Source: an uncultured Bacteroides sp. (GTDB lineage Bacteria; Bacteroidota; Bacteroidia; Cytophagales; Cyclobacteriaceae). From it: a stretch of 64,000 bases of DNA. The notes beneath the pieces were generated by a model. It had not been told where the DNA came from. It saw only the letters and a list, made by a program, of their open reading frames with translations, and searched no databases. Below, one piece after another: positions 52,448 through 61,686 of the stretch (position 1 is the stretch's first letter; each line of letters opens with the position of its first letter). The DNA is taken from the NCBI GenBank assembly GCA_902168185.1, contig CABHOV010000030.1, forward strand, positions 62,001 to 126,000, read 5' to 3'. A program made the position numbers and the translations under genes.

Positions 52448-53410
52448 TTCTTTGAACTTAATTCTATAGTACAACTTCCTGAATATAGTCAACGGCAACT
52501 TGATAGTAATTATGAAATTGAAGATGCGGTCACTGAATGTAATGACGGTAAGTTCCTTGAGAAGCGTGAAGAATGATTTTCCTTCGATAAAATTTTCTGA
52601 GAAAGCGGATTGTCCTAGTTCATATCGTACACGTTTTATCAGAGCAACCTTCTCCTCCTGCGATCGCACCAGGCCTTGTGCCTTTCTACATACGAGGTAA
52701 GTGGAGTGCAATTGTTTATCGCCAACGCGATACCAACCGGTAGACATCGATGACGCTGTCTTTCGCACAATGGTAAGTTTCGCATCCATATAATTATACT
52801 TATACTTTCTGGATGATCGAACCCAGAAATCAAAATCCTCGTACGCAAGTGTTTCATCATAACCGTTCAACTCATCCAACACCTTCTTTCTGATCATCAT
52901 GGTAGGCGATGATATAAAATAGGTGGTGAGTATATCTTTAAACACATCGCCAACGGGTATAGCGGTGACTATTTTTTTTTGAACCAGGTTCTCAAAATGA
53001 TTGTATAAAAATTTACGGTCGCTGGTAACATATACTGCATCTGAAAATATCACACCAAACGATTGATCCAAAGAAGCGAAAAAATTTACCTGTTGCTGAA
53101 TTCGCTCCGGCACCATAATATCATCTGTAGCGAAATCAATTATATACTCGCCTTTCGCCAATAAAAATCCTTGATTGAACGCTTTGCAGTTGCCAACATT
53201 TTGTGAGAGCGGCAGGAATTGTATATCGGCTCTGCCACTTTGTTCAATTACCCTTCTAATCGCAGTTACACTATCATCTATACTCGCATCGTCTACAATA
53301 ATGATCTGGATATTGGGATAGCTCTGATCGATTACCGACTGAACGGCCTCCTCGACAAAATGACTATGGTTGTAACACAGACAAATGACAGAGACCAGTG
53401 GCGTCTGCAT
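52442..53410 (-). CDS. Glycosyltransferase family 2
   Basis: 322 residues. GT-A fold: VSVICLCYNHSHFVEEAVQSV, VDDASIDDSV (first Asp), and FATDDIMVPERI (DxD-like metal site). No membrane helix is evident. It probably adds a sugar to a surface glycan or lipid. It begins in a TAATG overlap with the end of the acyltransferase gene, so the two are translationally coupled. Confidence 0.9.
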   Translation of the reverse strand: MQTPLVSVICLCYNHSHFVEEAVQSVIDQSYPNIQIIIVDDASIDDSVTAIRRVIEQSGRADIQFLPLSQNVGNCKAFNQGFLLAKGEYIIDFATDDIMVPERIQQQVNFFASLDQSFGVIFSDAVYVTSDRKFLYNHFENLVQKKIVTAIPVGDVFKDILTTYFISSPTMMIRKKVLDELNGYDETLAYEDFDFWVRSSRKYKYNYMDAKLTIVRKTASSMSTGWYRVGDKQLHSTYLVCRKAQGLVRSQEEKVALIKRVRYELGQSAFSENFIEGKSFFTLLKELTVITFSDRIFNFIITIKLPLTIFRKLYYRIKFKES

Positions 53411-54345
53411 TACCAGTCTTTTTTAAAGGTAAGCTTGGATGTTGGAACTCCACCCAGTCGCATTTTAAAATCCAGTAGTCCAAAATTCGGTTTACCATTC
53501 ACAGCGGATGTTCCCAGGTCGAGTAATGGAATACGATTGGTCATGCAGTAATTATGCAAGCCTTCCATCAATAGTACAATCGGACTATATACATCGTATT
53601 GTTTATCGTGATCGGAATAAAAATTATACAATACATCCTGGTGCACGCGAATGGCGATGGAAGCTGCAATCATTTTCTCTTCCTGGTATACTGCCGAGAG
53701 TATATGTTGATCGGGAAAACGACTTGCTGTCTCACGCAGATCCGCCAGGTTCATCGACAGGCTATATCCTTTTTGTTTCCGGCATGCCAGAATAAAGAAG
53801 TATACATCGTTGAGCATTTCATTGGGTACTGCTCGAAAAAAGAATCCGGCCTCACGAGCCTGGCGAAGCTTTCGCCTCTCCCAGAGGTCTGCATGCTTTC
53901 CAAATTCTTCTTTAATCTCAACGACAGTTCCTAACTCTGCATCTATTACCGAATAGCCCAGATTGAAAAGCAATGTTTCTGTTAACGCTGCCCGCTTGGG
54001 ATTATAGTACTGTGGTGGGTTTTTAATAATAAGGTTGGCAACACCTTTTTCTTTTAGTTTCTCCTCTATAAATTCCAGAAACCTGAAAAGAATTACCGGA
54101 GGAACCTCATCGGAACACTCAATACCTCCGAAAGGTGATCGCAATGGACTCCGCGCATCTCTTTCTGAAACATGAACATGCATGCAGCAGGCAATACTTT
54201 TATACTTCTCATTGGCAGCATAAAAGGTATACCAGCCTTCCTCCGACTGAAGGTATAGATGCTGGTACTTATTAAAAAGAGCGACTTCAAAATCTGCTGA
54301 ATAGGCAGCCGAAGGAATGCCTTCGTAAAAATTATACTCTTCCAA
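53410..54345 (-). CDS. GNAT/FemAB-like acyltransferase
   Basis: 311 residues, start TTG at 54345, directly after the stop of the preceding gene (TGATTG). Opening EEYNFYEGIPSAAYSADFEVALFNKY is typical for this Bacteroidota group, and the C-terminal half has the GNAT pattern, with IAASIAIRVHQDVLYNFYSD and DLGTSAVNGKPNFGLLDFKMRLGG. It likely transfers an acyl or aminoacyl group to an amino sugar. It sits between a DUF962 gene and a GT2 gene. Confidence 0.78.
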   Translation of the reverse strand: MEEYNFYEGIPSAAYSADFEVALFNKYQHLYLQSEEGWYTFYAANEKYKSIACCMHVHVSERDARSPLRSPFGGIECSDEVPPVILFRFLEFIEEKLKEKGVANLIIKNPPQYYNPKRAALTETLLFNLGYSVIDAELGTVVEIKEEFGKHADLWERRKLRQAREAGFFFRAVPNEMLNDVYFFILACRKQKGYSLSMNLADLRETASRFPDQHILSAVYQEEKMIAASIAIRVHQDVLYNFYSDHDKQYDVYSPIVLLMEGLHNYCMTNRIPLLDLGTSAVNGKPNFGLLDFKMRLGGVPTSKLTFKKDW

Positions 54346-54825
54346 TCAATATGGGATTCCTAGTTTCTTATAAATAAAATGCATAAGCCACGCAGGGCCT
54401 ATGAGCAGGAACTGTACATCTTTAAAAAAAGATGGTTTCTTCCCTTCTACTTTATGACCGTAGAACTGACCGATCCATGCCAGCACAAATATACCAATAC
54501 ATACGGCCCAAAGTGGAGCAATATTCAATTGTACGATCACATTTACCAATACGAGGCACAATACTCCGAACAACATCATGCCAACACTCAAAGGTATAGA
54601 AAGTGTAACATAATAAATGGTAACGAGCACCAACACGACCGTTGCCCAGTTAGCATAGGCGTTGCCTTCTCCTAAAAATGATTGAACTGTTTGGGCAGGA
54701 ATAGAGGCAACCAACCCTACGATGCTGAAGAATATCAGCGGCACACAAACCCAATGAATAGATTTGTTGGTATCGTTCTGATGGCTTTCGCCATACTCAC
54801 TTAATAGATGATCAATTCTGCGCAT
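54346..54825 (-). CDS. DUF962 / Mpo1-like protein
   Basis: 159 residues from the ATG at 54825 (a TTG at 54879 precedes no conserved residues). Start MRRIDHLLSEYGESHQNDTNKSIHWVCVPLI matches the DUF962 family, whose yeast member Mpo1 is an Fe-dependent dioxygenase of 2-hydroxy fatty acids; the histidines in GESH and IHW are metal-ligand candidates. It has four hydrophobic segments. In Bacteroidota the likely lipids are hydroxy fatty acids or sphingolipid parts. Confidence 0.85.
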   Translation of the reverse strand: MRRIDHLLSEYGESHQNDTNKSIHWVCVPLIFFSIVGLVASIPAQTVQSFLGEGNAYANWATVVLVLVTIYYVTLSIPLSVGMMLFGVLCLVLVNVIVQLNIAPLWAVCIGIFVLAWIGQFYGHKVEGKKPSFFKDVQFLLIGPAWLMHFIYKKLGIPY

Positions 54826-54889
54826 AACATTTCTCCGGTTTTGAGAGAAGAAATTTAATGTATTCCGATCAATCTTCAAACGATTTCGA

Positions 54890-55405
54890 TTACGCGGAAA
54901 GCTTGGTTTTCACCTTTTGCCAATCTTTGATCTGCCAGTATACTTTTCCAGTTGTTAGGTGGTTTCCCTTCGCGTCATGTATTTTTATTTCACATATAAT
55001 GACAACGGCTTCCTGCGATTGCAGCGGCTCATAAATATTCTGGTGAAGCCATTCTTCAGAGATCGAAAATGTAGCCGTGGCATCCATCTTGCCCTGGTAA
55101 TGATAGTCCATCTCAAGGCGTTGCATAATTAGCCGATACTTTTTTGAATCCAGTTTACTCACTAGTAAAAAGCCAGTCGTAAACTCGGAGATCGTAGCCA
55201 ACGCACAAGCATGTAATCCACGGATGTGATTGAAGTTTTTTCTTTTATAGGGAATTACAGTCTTAAGATGATAATCTCCGATTTCCAGGATCCGGAAATC
55301 ATGCGGTTTATTGAATGGGATCATCCGGTTAAGCGACCAGTTCAATATAGTCCGGTAGAACGAAGAGGTCTTGGCTTTTTGTAAAATCGTGTTCGGATCA
55401 AGCAT
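54890..55405 (-). CDS. DUF4442 (hot-dog fold, PaaI-like) protein
   Basis: 171 residues from the ATG at 55405. Hot-dog strand order with FNHIRGLHACALATISEFTTGFLLVS and the later YQGKMDATATFSISEE and KIHDAKGNHLTTGKVYWQIK. Such proteins act as or resemble acyl-CoA thioesterases. It leads the minus-strand run DUF4442, DUF962, GNAT, GT2. Confidence 0.8.
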   Translation of the reverse strand: MLDPNTILQKAKTSSFYRTILNWSLNRMIPFNKPHDFRILEIGDYHLKTVIPYKRKNFNHIRGLHACALATISEFTTGFLLVSKLDSKKYRLIMQRLEMDYHYQGKMDATATFSISEEWLHQNIYEPLQSQEAVVIICEIKIHDAKGNHLTTGKVYWQIKDWQKVKTKLSA

Positions 55406-55537
55406 AGTATAGCGATTCAATAAGAATAAAGAGGAATTTACTGTTTTTTAGGGCAATCGAAAATCCACTCAGCGGTTGGCATGATTTTAGGATATAGTCT
55501 GTCAGTATTCTAACACGAGGAAATCCTCACTACCAAA

Positions 55538-55627
55538 ATGAAAGCTAAATTTAATCTGATCGACCTTGTACTTATGCTCCCTACCGTGGCTGTTCTGTTG
55601 TACGGTATACTATCCTTCACGCTCTGA
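55538..55627 (+). CDS. Possible 29-residue membrane peptide
   Basis: ATG AAA start, 29 codons, TGA stop: a basic N-terminus (MKAKFN) then a single hydrophobic helix (LIDLVLMLPTVAVLLYGIL). It lies alone in a 300-base gap between divergent genes. No homologue is known to me. The composition fits a small membrane protein, but a chance ORF cannot be excluded. Confidence 0.3.
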   Translation: MKAKFNLIDLVLMLPTVAVLLYGILSFTL

Positions 55628-55705
55628 TCAGAAGTCTAGTCCACAATTCAATCTGTTTTTAAGTATTTCAACTCATTGGTAATTCCTATATAGGTATACC
55701 TTGTA

Positions 55706-56071
55706 TCAGTACTTATATACTGCTTGAATAGCGATGGCAGCAATTCGTTCATCTTCGTCTTCTGACAAACCGCTGATGCCGATTCCGCCTATAACTTTAT
55801 TGTTTTGAACGATGGGTAAACCACCGCCAAAGCCAGTTATACCTTTATCGCCCCAGAAGGCTGGTGGGCGGTCATTGTCCAACATAAACTCGCCCATTTT
55901 GCGTGTAGACTTACGATCACGTGCAGAAGTATAGGCTTTGTTCTGTGCAATTACCGATGCTGCTGGGCTGGCTTCATCCATACGCAGAAAAGCAATAGGC
56001 TCCGCTTCCGCGATAACTGCGTTGATCAAAGCCTGTGCTTCTTTAGAGCTTACTTTTTGTATAGTATACAT
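55706..56071 (-). CDS. GlcG/HbpS-like heme-binding protein, shortened
   Basis: 121 residues against about 140-160 in the family. The start YTIQKVSSKEAQALINAVIAEAE and the middle IAFLRMDEASPAASVIAQNKAYTSA are GlcG-like, and GGLPIVQNNKVIGGIGISG is the usual end. About 20 residues expected between helix 1 and the FLRMD strand (the VSIAVVDAGGHL part) are missing in frame. The family binds heme or small acids; this member may have a changed fold. Confidence 0.72.
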   Translation of the reverse strand: MYTIQKVSSKEAQALINAVIAEAEPIAFLRMDEASPAASVIAQNKAYTSARDRKSTRKMGEFMLDNDRPPAFWGDKGITGFGGGLPIVQNNKVIGGIGISGLSEDEDERIAAIAIQAVYKY

Positions 56072-56083
56072 CTTCGATTTTTA

Positions 56084-58396
56084 CTATTTATGTAATACTA
56101 GTACCGTTTTTGTTGTCACTTTTCCGGAACTATATAGGCGAAGGATATATAACCCCGGGGGCACATCAGTCAGACTTATACCCCTGTCTCCCAAGTCAAA
56201 TTCTATAACTTGTTCTCCTAACATTGAGATGAGCCTTCCCTTTTCTATAACTGCATTATCATTTACATCAAAATACAAAAAGTCATTTGCAGGATTGGGG
56301 TATACATTGAGCATCTCCAATACTTCACCAGGCATTCCGGTGATCTCATCAACTGGCAACTGATATACATACGTATTTACAACTTCATTTGTAACCACCG
56401 GCTCGTTAAAATCAAAATAGATTGCCGCCGAATTCCGTACAATACTTTCATTGGGAATGGTATTTATTGCACCTATGCGATACTTCACATATCCATGACT
56501 GGCACGCTCGTTTCTAGTACTATCAGGAAGTTTGATATCATTAAAATAAAATATCAGTGTCCTTCCATCCAATATGTAATTCATAGTGTGACTGAAGGAT
56601 AATACTTCAAGAGATACTATTTCAAATTTTGGATCCAGTTGATCTTTAATTTTTACCGTAAATGCAGTATCCGTTCCTGTATTCTGAAAGCGAATGGTAT
56701 AAGTCAGGTCAGTGCCTCTCACAACATATCGTTGAGGCTGGATTCCTTCTGCAACAAGTTTATCATTAGGATCAAACGAGCCCGTTACCACCTGGCTCAT
56801 TAATTCTTCATTGTCATCAATATCTATTTCATTCGCCAGCGCATTAACCCTAATCAAACTTTTTATCGTGTCGCCCAGCGGTGTACTGGTATTGACATTA
56901 AATTTCAACGAAATATGCTTTCGTTTTAGCGGATCAATGTTTACAATATTCCATGACAGCCGTTGATTCTGATGTGATGTTGGAGCAATATCACTTTCAA
57001 GAAAAGTAAGTGTAGGATCGTAATCAAAGGTTACTGTTGGATTCATTGTCACACTCCCTTCATTCATTACGGACAATGAGTAATAGGTATCAAAACCTGG
57101 GCGCACAGCCGTTCCGCTGAGAGTTACAATTGCATCGCTAACAATCTGATGCTTTAATCCGATTTCAAATTTTTCCTGACTTCCTATAGGATAAGTAAAG
57201 GTATAAGAAACTGGAGTACTCCCGGGTTCCCAGAATCTTTTCCTTACCCACATCAATGTATTTTGTCCCGTTGCTGGTCTCAGAAAAAATTCACCATTAG
57301 GGTTTGTAATTGACAAAATTCCTTGTGGATCCGTTTTCACAAAATGGTTAGCCAACCCGGGTTCATCACTATCTTGCTTGCCATCATTATTTATATCGTG
57401 AAAAATTTTACCATGAATAAGCAATGGATCAAAAATCTCTTGAAAGAGTATAACAGAAAGTATAAAGTCCGAAGGGTTATACTCTGGACCATTTTGAGTT
57501 AATATCCAGACATTTTTATTTTCATCCATTTCAACATCCAAAACTCTCCCTTCTGGAATACCTTGTTTATGATCAATTGTAGTCCATGCATTTTTACTGA
57601 TTTCAAAAATTGCAAGTCCTTCATCCGTTGCAAAGTATACTAAATCGTCATCGTTACCTGTAATAGCGTTTATCTTTGCTCCTTCAAAAGAAGGGATCAA
57701 TAGATCTGCAAAATCAGATTCCCCGTGCTTGTTTATCATCACCTTGCTATTCTCAAACTCACCCGCCAGATAGATCGTATTTGCCTTATCAATATATATT
57801 TTCTCTGTTTTACCAAGCGAAGGGGTAACGCTCCATGTTGAACCATTAAATGAAGCAAGTGACGATTCGTTAGCAGAAAGGTATTCTCCTGTGCTTTTCT
57901 TACCCACATCTTTACACCAGAAATAATCTCCAAAACCATTATCTTTATTATATATAACTGTATCGCTTGTAGTCATCCTTTTTAGATTGCCACCAAAGGC
58001 ATAAGGAAAATCATCAAAAAGATAACTCATCCACATTTCGCCCTCAATGTTTTTAATCATCTTGTGATATACTACACCTGAATAATTATCAAAATATTTC
58101 CACGAATTTTGCTTTCTAATTGAAACCCCTTTATCGGTTAGAAACCACATATTCTGATTTACATCTTTTGAAATTTGGAGCACAGAATCACCATGCAATC
58201 CATCTGATAGTAATTCCCAGCCGCCGCCATTAAATTTATAAGCGCCATGGTTTGTAGCTACCCAAACTTCTCCACCATCAACGTACATAGACCTTCCATT
58301 TGAATATTCGGGAAGAGGAAATGACCTGACAGTAAATTCTTGTGCATAACAATTTACCTGTGCTAGTAGTACGGCTATTAACGAATAAAATCTCAT
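56084..58396 (-). CDS. T9SS cargo with beta-propeller and sorting domain
   Basis: 770 residues, with a signal peptide ending NCYA. A two-component-type beta-propeller (about 20-310), an SdrD-B-like module (about 325-400; KIFHDINNDGKQDSDEPGLA), DUF11/DUF7619-like repeats with DPNDKL and FQNTGTDTAF, and a C-terminal type A sorting domain (last about 75 residues; VYPNPANDFLYFDV ... PPGLYILRLYSSGK). It should be exported by T9SS and kept on the surface or released. Function unknown. Confidence 0.85.
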   Translation of the reverse strand: MRFYSLIAVLLAQVNCYAQEFTVRSFPLPEYSNGRSMYVDGGEVWVATNHGAYKFNGGGWELLSDGLHGDSVLQISKDVNQNMWFLTDKGVSIRKQNSWKYFDNYSGVVYHKMIKNIEGEMWMSYLFDDFPYAFGGNLKRMTTSDTVIYNKDNGFGDYFWCKDVGKKSTGEYLSANESSLASFNGSTWSVTPSLGKTEKIYIDKANTIYLAGEFENSKVMINKHGESDFADLLIPSFEGAKINAITGNDDDLVYFATDEGLAIFEISKNAWTTIDHKQGIPEGRVLDVEMDENKNVWILTQNGPEYNPSDFILSVILFQEIFDPLLIHGKIFHDINNDGKQDSDEPGLANHFVKTDPQGILSITNPNGEFFLRPATGQNTLMWVRKRFWEPGSTPVSYTFTYPIGSQEKFEIGLKHQIVSDAIVTLSGTAVRPGFDTYYSLSVMNEGSVTMNPTVTFDYDPTLTFLESDIAPTSHQNQRLSWNIVNIDPLKRKHISLKFNVNTSTPLGDTIKSLIRVNALANEIDIDDNEELMSQVVTGSFDPNDKLVAEGIQPQRYVVRGTDLTYTIRFQNTGTDTAFTVKIKDQLDPKFEIVSLEVLSFSHTMNYILDGRTLIFYFNDIKLPDSTRNERASHGYVKYRIGAINTIPNESIVRNSAAIYFDFNEPVVTNEVVNTYVYQLPVDEITGMPGEVLEMLNVYPNPANDFLYFDVNDNAVIEKGRLISMLGEQVIEFDLGDRGISLTDVPPGLYILRLYSSGKVTTKTVLVLHK

Positions 58397-58410
58397 AGTC
58401 TATATACTTA

Positions 58411-60117
58411 TTAATTTTTAGCCGCCAGCTTACTCTTCCAATACCCGTAGCTAAAGTAGATCACTAACCCTACGCCCATCCAGCAAAAGAAATAGAGCCA
58501 GGAAAGTGCAGGAATCTCGATCAGTAGATACGCGCAGAATAAAACACCCAGTATAGGTATAATGGAGTAGTTGCGTATAAACGTTAACACACTAAGTATA
58601 GCTCCTAATGTTATAAAGATGAGGAAAAGGATTTCTTGAAGACCCTCATTGCCTATATTTTGCACTGCGGATAAAACTCTATCCCGTGAGAAATAAATAA
58701 ACAGGATATACAATACCGGCACTATCAATTTACCATTGATATAGGGCAACTTGAATTTACCAGCGGGTGCAGTGCCTTTTATATTGGTAACATGGGGTAA
58801 TGTTAGTACTCCGGCTGACACCAGCACAAATGCAAACAATGTTCCGATACTTGTAAGATCAGTCATCAGTCCGCTTTCCATGAACAAAGATGGGATCGCT
58901 ACAATACATCCCGTTATAATGGTAGAGAACCAGGGTGTCTGATACTTCGGATGAATCTTGGCGAATGCTTTTGGCATCAAGCCATCACGGCTCATGCTCA
59001 TCCAAATACGGGGTTGTCCCAATTGAAATACAAGCAACACACTTGTGGTGGCAATCACAGCACTGACAGAAACTATATATCCAATCCATTTTTGTCCTAC
59101 GGTATCAAAAACAAATGCCAACGGATCTGCTACTTTCAGTTGTGTGAAAGGAACCATTCCGGTTAACACAAATGCGATGAGTATATATAGAAGGGTACAG
59201 ATCACCAGTGAATAAATCATACCCCGTGGTAAATCACGCTGCGGATTTTTACATTCTTCGGCTGTCGTCGAGATTGCATCAAAGCCTATATACGCATAAA
59301 ACACTGCCGATACTCCCCGCAATACACCTTCAAATCCATTCGGTAAGAAAGGGCTCCAATTTCCTGGATCAACAAAAAAGAAACCGACCAGAATTACCAG
59401 TACGATCACTAGTAATTTAAACACCACCAGGAAATTCGTCATCTTCTTACTTTCCCGGATACCTATATAGGTAAGTATACTAATGAGAACCACGATGATG
59501 AACGCAGGCAGGTTAACAAATATATGTTTACCGAATATGACAGGAGCTGTATTCCAGGCATTTTGTGCGTACAGTAGGCTCTCCGTTAGCGGAGTACCTG
59601 CGGCTACTGCTTCCTGCGAAAGCAGAAAGGCATGCTTTGCTGTAGTCGGGTCTGTAGTAAGCCAGGCCGGTAGATGTAAACCAAAACCTTCCAGCAGGTT
59701 ATTGAAATAACCACTCCAGGATATAGCCACCACTATATTTCCGATCGCATATTCCAGGATCAAAGCCCAGCCGATAATCCATGCAACCAACTCACCGAAT
59801 GATACATACGCATAGGTATAGGCGCTTCCTGCGATCGGTACCCGGCTTGCAAACTCGGCATAACACAAAGCCGAAAACCCGCAGGTAACAGCCGTGATAA
59901 TAAACAAGAGAGAGATACCCGGGCCACCATTAAAGGCTGCTGTACCGATGGTAGAGAAAATGCCCGCGCCCACAACTGCGGCAATACCCATAGAAGTGAG
60001 GTCTTTGACTCCTAATATTTTTTTAAGGCCGTGGGTGCCATGCCCATCATCAACACCTTGCTCTGCATCCAGAAGAATTTTGGACAGGGGTTTCTTTCGA
60101 AATAAAGAGTCAAACAT
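58411..60117 (-). CDS. APC family amino acid permease
   Basis: 568 residues with about 14 hydrophobic segments. N-terminus GLKKILGVKDLTSMGIAAVVGAGIFSTIGTAAF is the APC start (TM1 with the substrate backbone motif GAGIF); later FYAYIGFDAISTTAEECKNPQRDLPRGM is the standard TM6/loop motif. The length and extra C-terminal helices fit the cationic amino-acid transporter (CAT) type. Substrate likely an amino acid, unknown which. Confidence 0.92.
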   Translation of the reverse strand: MFDSLFRKKPLSKILLDAEQGVDDGHGTHGLKKILGVKDLTSMGIAAVVGAGIFSTIGTAAFNGGPGISLLFIITAVTCGFSALCYAEFASRVPIAGSAYTYAYVSFGELVAWIIGWALILEYAIGNIVVAISWSGYFNNLLEGFGLHLPAWLTTDPTTAKHAFLLSQEAVAAGTPLTESLLYAQNAWNTAPVIFGKHIFVNLPAFIIVVLISILTYIGIRESKKMTNFLVVFKLLVIVLVILVGFFFVDPGNWSPFLPNGFEGVLRGVSAVFYAYIGFDAISTTAEECKNPQRDLPRGMIYSLVICTLLYILIAFVLTGMVPFTQLKVADPLAFVFDTVGQKWIGYIVSVSAVIATTSVLLVFQLGQPRIWMSMSRDGLMPKAFAKIHPKYQTPWFSTIITGCIVAIPSLFMESGLMTDLTSIGTLFAFVLVSAGVLTLPHVTNIKGTAPAGKFKLPYINGKLIVPVLYILFIYFSRDRVLSAVQNIGNEGLQEILFLIFITLGAILSVLTFIRNYSIIPILGVLFCAYLLIEIPALSWLYFFCWMGVGLVIYFSYGYWKSKLAAKN

Positions 60118-60314
60118 TCGGTTCAGGTTTTAAGGAGGGCTCAAAATAAGTAAAAATTAAACAGGATTTGCAGCGCAATTGGGGGATCGGGGCAACTTGT
60201 TTTCAGAATATGAATGAAAATTTATAGCTATTAAAAGATGGGACGATTTTTTAAATTATCTTAATGGCTTAAGTGGAAGGAAATTTTTTAAACGCTGTCA
60301 ATTTGGATTTTTTA

Positions 60315-60950
60315 ATGACTCCTCCGAAAGAACATCTCAACAACGCTGCCGAGCATAGTGTAGAGCCTAAAACGAACATTACGGCTGACGAGCTCAACTT
60401 GCTCCCACTGAAGGCTTTCAGTGGAAAAGTGAGCGTTATTACGGATACAGAAATGCTCTCGAAAGCCATCAAAGAGATGGAAAAGCACGATGCAGTCGGG
60501 TTTGATACGGAAACGCGCCCGAGTTTTAAAAAAGGACAATCGTACAACGTGGCGCTCCTGCAGCTCGCGTTACCTCATAAAGTATTCCTGATCAGGTTGC
60601 ATCATACCGGTGTGACGGATGAGCTGGCTGCTTTTTTTGAAAATGATAATATCATAAAAGCCGGTGTCGCGATTCGTGACGACATCAAGGCATTGCAAAA
60701 GAACAAGCGGTTTCAACCCCAAGCATTTGTAGAACTTGCAACACTGTCCAAAGAAAAAGGTCTGCAAGTAGAGAGTGTAAAAAAACTCACCGGACTTTTA
60801 TTGGGATTCCGGATTTCGAAGAGTGCGCAAACTTCTAACTGGGAAGCACCTACTCTTACTGAAAAGCAACTTGAATATGCAGCCACCGATGCATGGGTGT
60901 GCCTGGAGATCTATAAGAGACTGATCACTGCACAACCTGTTGTTGTATAG
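60315..60950 (+). CDS. 3'-5' exonuclease domain (RNase D-like)
   Basis: 211 residues from the ATG at 60315; GTG at 60273 would add 14 residues. DEDDy exonuclease: AVGFDTETRPSF (Exo I, Asp and Glu), KAGVAIRDDIKAL (Exo II), and YAATDAWVCLEIYKRL (Exo III, Asp; the Tyr position is within YAAT). There is no HRDC domain, so it is shorter than RNase D. Target unknown. Confidence 0.88.
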   Translation: MTPPKEHLNNAAEHSVEPKTNITADELNLLPLKAFSGKVSVITDTEMLSKAIKEMEKHDAVGFDTETRPSFKKGQSYNVALLQLALPHKVFLIRLHHTGVTDELAAFFENDNIIKAGVAIRDDIKALQKNKRFQPQAFVELATLSKEKGLQVESVKKLTGLLLGFRISKSAQTSNWEAPTLTEKQLEYAATDAWVCLEIYKRLITAQPVVV

Positions 60951-61043
60951 CGTTGTTTGCTGTTTACTAAAAACAGCATGCAACAAAACAGACGAGGATC
61001 AAGTTTAAAGACCTTTAGACGTTAATCACTGATAGCAAAACAA

Positions 61044-61619
61044 ATGACCTCCTCTGTTAAAATCCTTCAGAAAGAAATTCTTTCTGCCAATTGGTATAAG
61101 CTTTACAAGTATACCTATACTTTCATCGACAAGCATGGCCACGAAACCACACAAAGCCGCGAAGCTTATGATCGTGGTAATGGCGCTACCATCTTACTAT
61201 ATAATAAGCAACAACGCACTGTAATTCTCACGCGACAATTCAGGTTGCCCACATTCGTTAATGGAAATGAAAGTGGAATGTTGGTTGAGGCTTGTGCCGG
61301 CTTATTGGATCTGGACAACCCTGAAGATTGCATCCGCAGAGAGACTGAAGAAGAAACCGGGTATCGCATCTCGCATGTTAAAAAGATCTTTGAAGTCTAT
61401 ATGTCACCGGGGTCTGTTACGGAGATACTCTATTTCTTTATTGGTGAGTATTCACACGAGCAGAAAGTAAATGAAGGCGGTGGTGTAGATGAAGATGAGA
61501 ACATCGAAGTATTGGAACTTGACTTCGAAAAAGCTTACGACATGATTGCCTCTGGAGAGATTCGCGATGCTAAAACAATCATGTTGCTGCAATACGCTAA
61601 ACTTCACAATCTTTTATAG
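61044..61619 (+). CDS. Nudix hydrolase, NudK/GDP-mannose type
   Basis: 191 residues, the same length as E. coli NudK. Nudix box: Gly of GLLDLDNPEDC through RETEEETGY with the metal-binding Glu residues. Start and AYDRGNGATILLYNKQQRTVILTRQFRLPTF are typical of GDP-mannose pyrophosphatase. It probably cleaves GDP-mannose or a similar sugar nucleotide. Confidence 0.9.
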   Translation: MTSSVKILQKEILSANWYKLYKYTYTFIDKHGHETTQSREAYDRGNGATILLYNKQQRTVILTRQFRLPTFVNGNESGMLVEACAGLLDLDNPEDCIRRETEEETGYRISHVKKIFEVYMSPGSVTEILYFFIGEYSHEQKVNEGGGVDEDENIEVLELDFEKAYDMIASGEIRDAKTIMLLQYAKLHNLL

Positions 61620-61686
61620 CGCACAGTAAAGAGCAGGGTAGTTAATTACACGTAACTTTTTATTTTACCGGCATAACACCAACCTT

